From NCBI GenBank assembly GCA_003233295.1, contig QILJ01000287.1, positions 1 through 8,822 on the forward strand: DNA of 8,822 bases, read 5' to 3'. Made by a program: the position numbers and the translations under genes. Below the pieces are notes generated by a model. That model searched no databases, was not told the origin of the DNA, and saw only the letters and a program-made list of their open reading frames with translations. The DNA is from Ignavibacteria bacterium (lineage in GTDB: Bacteria; Bacteroidota; Ignavibacteria; Ignavibacteriales; Melioribacteraceae). Shown piece after piece: positions 1-4,876 of the stretch; position 1 is the first letter of the stretch; each line of letters starts with the position of its first letter.

Positions 1-10
1 TTCATAACCA

Positions 11-38
11 TTGAAATATATTCAAGTCTGTATATAAT
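11..38 (+). promoter_or_regulatory. sigma70-type promoter for the tRNA-Val gene
   Basis: TTGAAA at 11-16 and TATAAT at 33-38 are separated by 16 bp, close to the sigma70 consensus. A transcript starting near 45 would read into the tRNA at 89. The leader contains an inverted repeat (45-73). Confidence 0.6.
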
Positions 39-44
39 GCCACG

Positions 45-73
45 TATCGGCATGACATTCTACTTTGCCGATA
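45..73 (+). repeat. 8-bp inverted repeat in the tRNA leader
   Basis: TATCGGCA (45-52) and TGCCGATA (66-73) are perfect reverse complements with a 13-nt loop. In the tRNA precursor this would form a hairpin about 15 nt before the mature 5' end. A role in processing is possible but not shown; no T-run follows, so it is not a terminator. Confidence 0.4.
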
Positions 74-88
74 ATATGTTATAAAGTC

Positions 89-162
89 GGGCGTTTAGCT
101 CAGTTGGCTAGAGCAGTTGATTTACACTCATCAGGCCGGGGGTTCGAGTCCCTCAACGCCCA
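89..162 (+). tRNA. tRNA-Val (anticodon UAC)
   Basis: A full 74-nt cloverleaf can be read: acceptor stem GGGCGTT/AACGCCC (perfect), D stem GCTC/GAGC with GG in the loop, anticodon loop TTTACAC (121-127) with TAC at 123-125, five-base variable loop, T stem GGGGG/CCCTC with one G-U pair, T loop TTCGAGT and discriminator A162. One U-U mismatch lies in the anticodon stem (second pair). CCA is not encoded: the bases after the discriminator are CA, whereas displaced copies of the 3' tail at 4481-4514 read ACCA. This suggests the original gene encoded CCA and that its 3' end was replaced by an integrating element. The gene overlaps the end of the recombinase gene on the other strand. Confidence 0.93.
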
Positions 163-164
163 CA
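144..164 (+). repeat. attL: tRNA 3' tail, left end of the integrated element
   Basis: The run from the T loop to just past the discriminator recurs at the far end of the element. CGAGTCCCTCAACGCCCACA (145-164) equals 4299-4318, and 144-163 equals 4476-4495. The identity starts inside the T loop and not in the T stem, as expected for an element whose attachment site rebuilds the tRNA 3' end. A site-specific recombinase gene starts its read-out immediately inside. Confidence 0.8.
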
Positions 165-1793
165 ATCAGAGACATCAACACTACATAGAGCACTGAAGGG
201 TGTATTTAGTGTTGATTCTATTACCTTTTTATTTTGAATAGTGAAGTTCAAGAACATTTTGCGTACAATATAGTCTAATTCAGACATATTCTTAGTTTTA
301 CGCAGTATTAAAGGCATATTTTCAATAAGTTCAAGGAATTCTGTATAGGTTAAAATACTTGCTTTCCCCTTTTTTATCACTTTTTGCACTTCTTCAATAT
401 TATTATCTGTATTCTTAATATCATCTCTGACTTTTTTCAAGTCTCCTTTGTATTCTTGCTTGATACTATCTTCCTCATCACTAGTTAGCATATTCTTTAT
501 TCTTACTATCTTAGCTTCTGACTTTCTCTTATGTGCTTGCAGTGAAAAAAATGAAGACTTAGCTTGTTTTATTCTCTCTATAGAAACTTCCTTCATTTCT
601 TGTTCATAGTGTTTGTATGTAAGTTGGTCAGAGAATGGTTTTTGGGAAAGAAAATTATAAATATATTCTATTATTACTTTTGCTCGTACAGATTTTCCAC
701 AAAAAGAACACCCATCTGTATCACAGCGATAATAAAAATATCTTCTTATTCCAGTTTTCGTTTTTTTGTTTGTAACTGACGAAGTCATAGTTTCTCCACA
801 ATTATCACATACTACCATCTGTCTCATCAGGTTTGCTTTTACACCCTCCTCCTTACGATAACTTTTTGCAAGTTTAATCATTTGCTCTCTTCGAGAGAAT
901 TTGTTTATTTGCATAAATTCTTTGACAGTGACCATCTCTGTAAAATCATAAAGTTCCATAAGATTTACAATGTCGGCTTTTCCATACATTAAAATACCTG
1001 TATAAACAGGGTCTCGTATTATTTTGTCGATTGTTTGCTTAGTCATGTTGAACGGCAACCGTTTCCCTTTTTTCTTTCTATATCTAGTGTATCCTTGTTT
1101 GTTTACATGAACTGCTATTTCATTTAATGTCTTGCCACTTAGTCTCATCTTAAAAACTTCTTTTATTATGTTGAAATTATTAGCATCAGGACGTAAAAAT
1201 TGATCGGAGTCTTTTATATATCCATGCTTTGGTTTATTTATATACTTCCCTTCTAAAATACTTCTGGCATTACCACGGAACACACTATCGCTTAGATGGT
1301 CAGAGTATTGTTTCGAAAGAACAAAAGTAATACCGAGAAGCATTTTACCTGATGTAGTATTGTCAAAAGTAAAACTCTTAAATTTTAAGTCTTTAATGAC
1401 TCCTTTATCTAATAAGTCAATAATTTCACCCGCGTCCTTCATATTTCGCGCAAGTCGGTCTGGATGCCAAGCTAGTATTCCATCATATTTTTCCGCTTTG
1501 ATATCATTTAGCATTTCTCGAAACTTTGGGCGTGTATCAGGTTCTTTAGCAGATTCAGATTCTTGAATTGGTTTACCTACAAGAATTAAATCATTATCAT
1601 TTGCATACTCCTCACAATCAGAAATCTGGTCAGCAAGAGAACGAATTTGCTTTTCCTCATCAGAAGTTGATTTTCTCACATATATTTTATAATGATACTT
1701 TTCTGGTTGTTTAGAGTTTTTTGTGTTGCCATACAATAAATTCAAAGCATTAAGAAGTTCTGTGGGTGTTGTAATGGATATTTTTTCACTCAT
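153..1793 (-). CDS. large serine recombinase (integrase) of the element
   Basis: This 546-residue protein should catalyse site-specific integration and excision through a 5'-phosphoserine intermediate. Domains in order: an N-terminal resolvase domain (about 34-180) with Y38-V-R40-K-S42, where S42 is the expected nucleophile, and D112-R-L-A-R116 with further catalytic arginines; a 'recombinase' DNA-binding domain (about 185-300); a zinc ribbon with C329-x2-C332 and C357/C362-x2-C365; a lysine/glutamate-rich coiled coil (about 395-480); and a C-terminal tail. Length and order fit large serine integrases. The ATG at 1793 has AGGA just upstream and TACAAT at 1802-1807 as a likely -10 box, giving a very short leader. 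The last codons (C-G-R-stop) are read from the tRNA 3' tail, so the stop codon lies in the shared att core and would be kept after excision. It is adjacent to and directed towards its att site. Confidence 0.93.
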   Translation of the reverse strand: MSEKISITTPTELLNALNLLYGNTKNSKQPEKYHYKIYVRKSTSDEEKQIRSLADQISDCEEYANDNDLILVGKPIQESESAKEPDTRPKFREMLNDIKAEKYDGILAWHPDRLARNMKDAGEIIDLLDKGVIKDLKFKSFTFDNTTSGKMLLGITFVLSKQYSDHLSDSVFRGNARSILEGKYINKPKHGYIKDSDQFLRPDANNFNIIKEVFKMRLSGKTLNEIAVHVNKQGYTRYRKKKGKRLPFNMTKQTIDKIIRDPVYTGILMYGKADIVNLMELYDFTEMVTVKEFMQINKFSRREQMIKLAKSYRKEEGVKANLMRQMVVCDNCGETMTSSVTNKKTKTGIRRYFYYRCDTDGCSFCGKSVRAKVIIEYIYNFLSQKPFSDQLTYKHYEQEMKEVSIERIKQAKSSFFSLQAHKRKSEAKIVRIKNMLTSDEEDSIKQEYKGDLKKVRDDIKNTDNNIEEVQKVIKKGKASILTYTEFLELIENMPLILRKTKNMSELDYIVRKMFLNFTIQNKKVIESTLNTPFSALCSVDVSDCGR

Positions 1794-1859
1794 ATAATCC
1801 TATTGTACCAATTCTTACCTAAAAGTAGTAAGATATAGACACAATTAAATATCAGTGAA

Positions 1860-2039
1860 GACCTAACCCTTTTAGACTTTCTATTAAGGTATGGTCAAAG
1901 TTAAGCACACGAAATAAGAGAACCCGTCATTAAGGGACATTTCGTGTGTTGTATTGAGAAATCGGTATAGAGGTTTAAAAACCTTACTTAGTGGCGGGCT
2001 TTGTTATGCAAGCCCTCTGCTCTACTAACAGAGTTTTTT
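1860..2039 (+). ncRNA. candidate structured RNA ending in a terminator
   Basis: This gap between divergent genes is unusually rich in hairpins for one strand. In order: GACC/GGTC with inner CCTT/AAGG (1860-1896); a perfect 10-bp stem CACACGAAAT/ATTTCGTGTG (1906-1915 with 1939-1948) whose 23-nt loop holds CCC/GGG; AGGTT/AACCT (1971-1984); GGGCTT/AAGCCC (1996-2015); and CTCTG/CAGAG followed by six T (2015-2039). It ends 13 nt before the next start codon, so it could be an independent small RNA or a 5' leader with an attenuator for the 2053 gene. I do not recognise a known RNA family. Confidence 0.45.
2015..2039 (+). terminator. intrinsic terminator upstream of the membrane protein gene
   Basis: Stem CTCTG (2015-2019) with CAGAG (2029-2033), loop of 9 nt, then TTTTTT. 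The stem is short but the T-run is clear, and a second hairpin (GGGCTT/AAGCCC) abuts it. It ends 13 nt before an ATG, which allows either a small-RNA terminator or an attenuator. Confidence 0.55.
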
Positions 2040-2052
2040 AATACAAATAATT

Positions 2053-2814
2053 ATGAAAAATAAAAAGATAAGAGAATATAAAAAGATTCTTAGTACGATT
2101 AGTGTTTACGATAATGGTATTAAAATATCATCAGGTGGTAGTAACCGTTTTTTGAAGAAGGAACAAATCGGCGAAGTTAGTGTAGGTTGGAGCGGAGTAA
2201 TAACTATAAAACCACTTACTACTGGAAAAGAAATGCAAATTACACTTCCTAGCGAGTATATTGTTATTGGAGAACCCAAGATTCTTGGTAATTTTCTTAG
2301 TGGTGTTATAGAGTTAGATGAATTCAAAAAGCATATAACTGAAACCGATGAAAAAATAAAAGAGAGAAGAGAGAAGCAAAAGAACACATCATCTTTTAAA
2401 GTGGAAAATAATTTAGGAAAACATCAAAAAACAGCTTTCATGATTGCTTTGCCAATAATAGCTTTAATTGTGTGGGGTACTTATCAATGGGCAATACCCA
2501 ACAACATACCTTCACAAACCCAACAAAAAGACCTTTCTATAACTGCATTTGTTATCTCCAAAAACTTTATTAGTACCGCATTAAAATCTCCTTCAACAGC
2601 AGATTTCCCTTTTTCAGATTTCACGGCTAATAATCTTGGTGGCAATCGATACGCAGTTAATTCTTATGTTGATTCTCAAAATAGTTTTGGGGCAATGATA
2701 AGAAATAATTGGCAGGTTACATTGTTGTATATGGGAGGAGAACCATCCGATAATAGGAGTTGGAAACTAGAGAAAATGATTTTTGGTGGTAAAACACTTT
2801 ATCCTATACAGTAA
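2053..2814 (+). CDS. membrane-anchored protein with C-terminal 'SYVDSQNSFGAMIR' domain
   Basis: A 253-residue protein of unknown function. The N-terminal third (about 15-95) alternates short beta-like stretches (SVYDNGIKIS, GVITIKPL, MQITLPSEYIVI) and resembles a small cytoplasmic PH-like or antiparallel beta domain. A charged helix (about 90-112) follows, then one transmembrane segment (about 128-146). The C-terminal part (about 163-253) contains 'FISTALKSPSTADFP', 'YAVNSYVDSQNSFGAMIRNNWQV' (shown here as a motif spanning 200-222) and a closing beta strand. That pattern occurs in many uncharacterised phage and bacterial membrane proteins, from my memory of the family. The likely topology is N-terminus inside, C-terminal domain outside. 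The start at 2053 is the first ATG after the upstream terminator and has no Shine-Dalgarno sequence. It lies within the integrated element as cargo. Confidence 0.72.
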   Translation: MKNKKIREYKKILSTISVYDNGIKISSGGSNRFLKKEQIGEVSVGWSGVITIKPLTTGKEMQITLPSEYIVIGEPKILGNFLSGVIELDEFKKHITETDEKIKERREKQKNTSSFKVENNLGKHQKTAFMIALPIIALIVWGTYQWAIPNNIPSQTQQKDLSITAFVISKNFISTALKSPSTADFPFSDFTANNLGGNRYAVNSYVDSQNSFGAMIRNNWQVTLLYMGGEPSDNRSWKLEKMIFGGKTLYPIQ

Positions 2815-2837
2815 CAAATTATCATTAACATATAAAA

Positions 2838-3100
2838 ATGCCAGAAGAAACAAAAAATGTAATGAATGTTTAGCCGATATTTCTAAAGAGGCTAAAAAAT
2901 GTTCTCGTTGTGGCAGTAAACAGAAAACTAAATCTAACGCAAAAGAACTTTTCGTTATATTTTTTACTTTTATTGTAGTTGTAATTATTTTTTTGGTAAT
3001 GATTCTCCAAACAAATGGTTTTAATTTGTTGGCTATTTCTACCGCCCTTTTTTTGAATGCAGGAATCATTCTTTATTGGCTTAGAAAAAGTACGCGATAA
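2838..3100 (+). pseudogene. zinc-ribbon, two-TM membrane protein, frameshifted at A6
   Basis: The ATG at 2838 opens a frame that stops after 11 codons (MPEETKNVMNV). One frame back, a good protein continues: CNEC...CSRCG, a C-x2-C / C-x2-C zinc ribbon of the kind that heads many small bacterial membrane proteins, then two transmembrane segments (starting at LFVIFFTFIV and LLAISTALFL) and a basic tail. Joining the frames at the A-run 2852-2857 gives an 87-residue protein beginning MPEETK(K/N)CNEC, which is very natural. No good start exists in the second frame. Adding one A restores it; alternatively A_AAA_AAT sits in the correct register for -1 ribosomal slippage. It lies 23 nt after the 2053 gene, on the same strand. 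Function unknown. Confidence 0.65.
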
Positions 3101-3130
3101 GAAAATATTCTTCATTAGAGAATCTTTATA

Positions 3131-3649
3131 TTAAAAACCTACAAAAAGATCCTTACTTAGTTCATCATATACTTTTTTATAGCGTTTGTACTCAGTTGGT
3201 GTATCCATAACATTGTTTATATCTATCCCTTTAAACTTCATCATTATAGCTAAAGCACCCGCTCTGTCTTCTTTTTCTTGAAGTGTAAAAGGAATAACTT
3301 TATCCAGAACATACATAGCGGTTCTTAGACGAATATTTGCTGGTAAGTCTTTACTTGTCATACATTCAAAGATAGTCTGAGTAGCTTCCCCAGCCATCTC
3401 CTTCAATCTTTGAAGTGATTTTTTACCTATTTCAAAAACTATAGCATCAGCATATTCCTTGTATACCATACTGATAGTCGTTCCTTTCCTAAACCAGTTT
3501 TTAATGGTATCTATTGGCTCTTTGATGCTATCACTCATGTCTTGGTATGTAGCACCGTTATGACGCATCATGATAGCTCTCACCTGCTGTTGTGTGAGTG
3601 GCTGAGTCTGTGTTGAATCGTGTTGTTTTGTGTCGTTAATTGATTCCAT
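3131..3649 (-). CDS. HTH DNA-binding protein, small-terminase-like
   Basis: 172 residues, unknown function with a suggestive fold. After a polar, Gln/Thr-rich N-terminus, residues about 18-56 (LTQQQVRAIMM...GATYQDMSDSI...IDTIKNWFRKG) read as a homeodomain-like helix-turn-helix. The following part (YKEYADAIV..., then LPANIRLRTAMYVLDKVIPF) resembles the pattern 'long helices, then R-x-A-x-x-x-L-D' seen after the HTH in phage small terminase subunits (TerS) and related HTH proteins. TerS recognises phage DNA and feeds the packaging motor. A generic HTH regulator is the alternative. It is convergent with the zinc-ribbon gene and downstream of the acidic-protein gene on the same strand (gap about 145 nt). 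No Shine-Dalgarno sequence precedes the ATG. Confidence 0.7.
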   Translation of the reverse strand: MESINDTKQHDSTQTQPLTQQQVRAIMMRHNGATYQDMSDSIKEPIDTIKNWFRKGTTISMVYKEYADAIVFEIGKKSLQRLKEMAGEATQTIFECMTSKDLPANIRLRTAMYVLDKVIPFTLQEKEDRAGALAIMMKFKGIDINNVMDTPTEYKRYKKVYDELSKDLFVGF

Positions 3650-3794
3650 AGGTCATTGGATAATATTACAAACAAAAACTACCTCAAAAAATGGTTACAA
3701 TTTAATTACATTTTTGGATGATTTCCAAGAAGTCTTACTTCTTCTTAATTCTAAGATATATAACTACATATAAAGTTCAAAGAAATTACCCTTA

Positions 3795-3950
3795 TTACTT
3801 AGGCTCCTCGCCTTGGTCTAAGGTAACAGTCTCTCCGTCATTATTTATAACCTCCTGCTCTGTTTTTTTGGGCAAATCATCCTCAGGTGTTTCTGATTCA
3901 GGAAGGTGTTCTATTACGTCTGTTAAATTGTCTTTCTTCTCTTCGTCCAT
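3795..3950 (-). CDS. small highly acidic protein (51 aa)
   Basis: Reading from the ATG at 3950 gives a 51-residue protein starting MDEEKKDNL and ending GEEPK-stop, with 18 Asp/Glu against 5 Lys, net charge about -13, no transmembrane segment and no cysteine. An ATG three codons earlier (3959) is in frame but its bases form the -10 box TATAAT, so 3950 is the likely start and the mRNA is probably leaderless. The double stop TAA-TAA closes it. Low-complexity acidic proteins on mobile elements can be DNA mimics or phage scaffolding/chaperone-like proteins, but nothing here proves either. The complementary plus-strand frame (3718-3954) is a shadow. Confidence 0.6.
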   Translation of the reverse strand: MDEEKKDNLTDVIEHLPESETPEDDLPKKTEQEVINNDGETVTLDQGEEPK

Positions 3951-3957
3951 ATAAGTC

Positions 3958-3966
3958 ATTATAGCA
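3958..3966 (-). promoter_or_regulatory. extended -10 promoter of the acidic-protein gene
   Basis: On the minus strand the sequence reads TGCTATAATG, a perfect TGN-TATAAT extended -10 (3958-3966). No convincing -35 lies 16-18 bp upstream. The predicted transcription start falls at or next to the ATG at 3950, i.e. a leaderless message. Confidence 0.6.
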
Positions 3967-3972
3967 CACACC

Positions 3973-4092
3973 CTAAAGTTTTATATCTAAACTGGCTTTA
4001 ATTCGTTTTACATTGATAAACTTACGCATCTCGATATTCCATTTTTCTAGACTTTCATTGTTCAAAACTATAGTATTAAATAGTTCAAGTAG
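3973..4092 (-). pseudogene. possible C-terminal gene fragment cut by the att-like repeat
   Basis: On the minus strand, an open frame of about 40 codons ends at a TAG at 3973-3975 and encodes an amphipathic, protein-like tail (LLELFNTIVLNNESLEKW..., ending IKASLDIKL). Upstream it runs straight into the tRNA-tail repeat at 4094-4111 and structured non-coding DNA, where the reading continues but no longer looks like protein. It may be the 3' remnant of a gene truncated by recombination at that site. It has no own start of note, so it could also be chance. Confidence 0.3.
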
Positions 4093-4093
4093 T

Positions 4094-4111
4094 GTCCTTA
4101 AACGCCCACCA
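4094..4111 (+). repeat. degenerate tRNA-tail / att-like copy
   Basis: Matches the tRNA 3' tail plus CCA at 16 of 18 positions (differences at 4098 and 4100) and ends AACGCCCACCA. It starts the first of two similar modules. Confidence 0.55.
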
Positions 4112-4122
4112 CGAACAAATGA

Positions 4123-4152
4123 ACCCAACACGATTAGTGTTGGGTGATTTTG
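4123..4152 (+). terminator. intrinsic terminator after tRNA-tail copy 1
   Basis: Perfect 9-bp stem ACCCAACAC (4123-4131) / GTGTTGGGT (4137-4145), 5-nt loop GATTA, then GATTTTGTTT. It stands 12 nt after an att-like tRNA tail, the position of a tRNA-gene terminator. Confidence 0.65.
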
Positions 4153-4162
4153 TTTGTTGGAC

Positions 4163-4299
4163 GTTGAAGGACGAGAAAGGCGGAGGCGGTATACAAGACA
4201 ATCGTAGTGAAACGAAGATTGTGCTTGTCGCCGAGCCAGGGTCGTGAGCGATATATTTTTAAGAAGCATTGCGACTATAAAAATAATCGACTCCTGACC
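4163..4299 (+). repeat. structured module A between tRNA-tail copies
   Basis: The module opens with GTTGAAGGACGAGAAAGGCG (4163-4182), 19/20 identical to the opening of module B. It then forms two long imperfect hairpins: GGCG..CAAG.CAATC / GATTG..CTTG.CGCC (4185-4232) and GGTC...ATATTTTTA / TAAAAATA...GACC (4240-4299). The second closes exactly at the next tRNA-tail copy. No coding frame is convincing. A non-autonomous mobile unit is one reading. Confidence 0.45.
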
Positions 4300-4318
4300 G
4301 AGTCCCTCAACGCCCACA
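4299..4318 (+). repeat. attR candidate: 20-bp copy of the tRNA tail
   Basis: Identical over 20 bp to 145-164 inside the tRNA gene (ends CCCACA, not CCCACCA). With attL it would delimit an element of about 4.15 kb. It is followed 6 nt later by a very strong terminator hairpin. Confidence 0.65.
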
Positions 4319-4324
4319 TTGTAT

Positions 4325-4359
4325 AGAAAAAGGTCATGCGAATAGCATGGCCTTTTTCT
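4325..4359. terminator. strong bidirectional terminator after tRNA-tail copy 2
   Basis: A 15-bp stem (4325-4339 with 4345-4359, one G-U pair) and a 5-nt loop GAATA. The ends are AGAAAAAGG and CCTTTTTCT, so both strands present a U-tract. This is the standard form of a tRNA-gene terminator and suggests that the sequence downstream of 4299 was once the natural 3' flank of a tRNA. Confidence 0.85.
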
Positions 4360-4369
4360 GTGCAACAGA

Positions 4370-4489
4370 GTTGAGGGACGAGAAAGGCGAAAGCACGAGA
4401 AAGGGCTGAGCCCAGACCAGGAGTGCTTAGCGAGTTGGAGTACGTAGTACGAACAACGAACTTAGCAACTTGTGGTCGAGTCCCTCAAC
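4370..4489 (+). repeat. structured module B between tRNA-tail copies
   Basis: It opens with GTTGAGGGACGAGAAAGGCG (4370-4389). The first ten bases, GTTGAGGGAC, are the exact reverse complement of GTCCCTCAAC in the next tRNA-tail copy (4480-4489), so the module can close on itself. Inside: a direct repeat ACGAGAAAGG (4378-4387 and again at about 4395), GGGCTGAGCCC, GTAC-GTA-GTAC, and AGTTG/CAACT pairs. The base composition is clearly richer in G+C than the flanking genes. No coding frame found. Confidence 0.45.
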
Positions 4490-4497
4490 GCCCACCA
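4476..4497 (+). repeat. tRNA-tail copy 3 (with CCA)
   Basis: TCGAGTCCCTCAACGCCCAC (4476-4495) is identical to 144-163 and continues CA, giving the CCA end that the present tRNA gene lacks. Probably the displaced 3' end of the original tRNA. Confidence 0.7.
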
Positions 4498-4514
4498 TCC
4501 CTCAACGCCCACCA
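4498..4514 (+). repeat. tRNA-tail copy 4, tandem with copy 3
   Basis: TCCCTCAACGCCCACCA at 4498-4514 is an exact head-to-tail duplicate of 4481-4497 with no intervening base. Confidence 0.75.
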
Positions 4515-4596
4515 AAATGGAACTTAGTGGTGTATTTATTGTACCAAGCTCGCAACTATTTCCGATCGCGGAGCGATTGATTTCATAAATACATAA

Positions 4597-4647
4597 TATA
4601 CGAAACAGTATAAGTATATTCCACAATAGACTATATTATGATATAAT
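4597..4647 (+). promoter_or_regulatory. promoter and possible operator of the XRE gene
   Basis: TATAAT at 4642-4647 lies 4 nt before the ATG, with TATTAT at 4634-4639 as an alternative -10. An inverted repeat TATAC-GAAACA-GTATA (4597-4612) and ATCGC-GGA-GCGAT (4565-4577) lie upstream. XRE repressors commonly bind such short dyads at their own promoter; the assignment is inference. Confidence 0.4.
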
Positions 4648-4651
4648 ACAT

Positions 4652-4870
4652 ATGTCGAAAAAGTATTTACCAAAATATCAAAAACTTACCGCGAAACTCC
4701 GTTCCGCTCGCCTAGAGGCAGGATTAACGCAGGTGGAGGCGGGAAAATGACTAAAGAAACCGCAGGCGTATTTATCCAAAATAGAGCGAGGTGAGCGTGG
4801 AGTGGATGCAGTGGAATTGGTGAAGTTTGCTAAAGTGTATAAGAAAACATTAGATTATTTTACTAAATAA
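4652..4870 (+). pseudogene. XRE-family HTH regulator with in-frame TGA
   Basis: Reading from ATG 4652 to TAA 4870 gives a 72-codon lambda-repressor-like regulator broken by one TGA (4748-4750, codon 33). Before it: LRSARLEAGLTQVEAGK, helices 1-2 of the HTH. After it: LKKPQAYLSKIERGERG, the recognition helix, followed by VDAVELVKFAKVYKKTLDYF. The break hits between helices 2 and 3, where family members usually have Lys/Arg; CGA to TGA is one transition. No frame change is involved. Without read-through the protein has no recognition helix. The next gene starts 6 nt after the stop, suggesting an operon or autoregulated pair. TGA-to-Gly recoding, known in some CPR lineages, is unlikely because other genes here use TGA as stop and contain none internally. 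Confidence 0.75.
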
Positions 4871-4876
4871 AAATAT

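Noticed and set aside
564..1566. Plus-strand frames inside the recombinase gene
   Set aside because: They lie fully within a clear recombinase coding sequence and show no domain.
1965..2040. tRNA-like stretch on the minus strand (D-arm-like GTTAGTAGAGC, a TTAAAAA/TTTTTAA pair)
   Set aside because: No T arm, no U33 before the apparent anticodon and an oversized loop; better explained by plus-strand hairpins.
3718..3954. 78-codon plus-strand frame
   Set aside because: Exact antisense shadow of the acidic protein gene, rich in Ser/Phe because of it; no start signal.
3973..4365. 130-codon open frame on the minus strand
   Set aside because: Its first two thirds run through a terminator hairpin, two tRNA-tail copies and structured repeats, with no protein-like sequence; only the last 40 codons were kept, as a possible fragment.
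4748..4750. TGA read as glycine (alternative code of some CPR lineages)
   Set aside because: The recombinase and other frames end with TGA, and none of the long genes contains an internal TGA.
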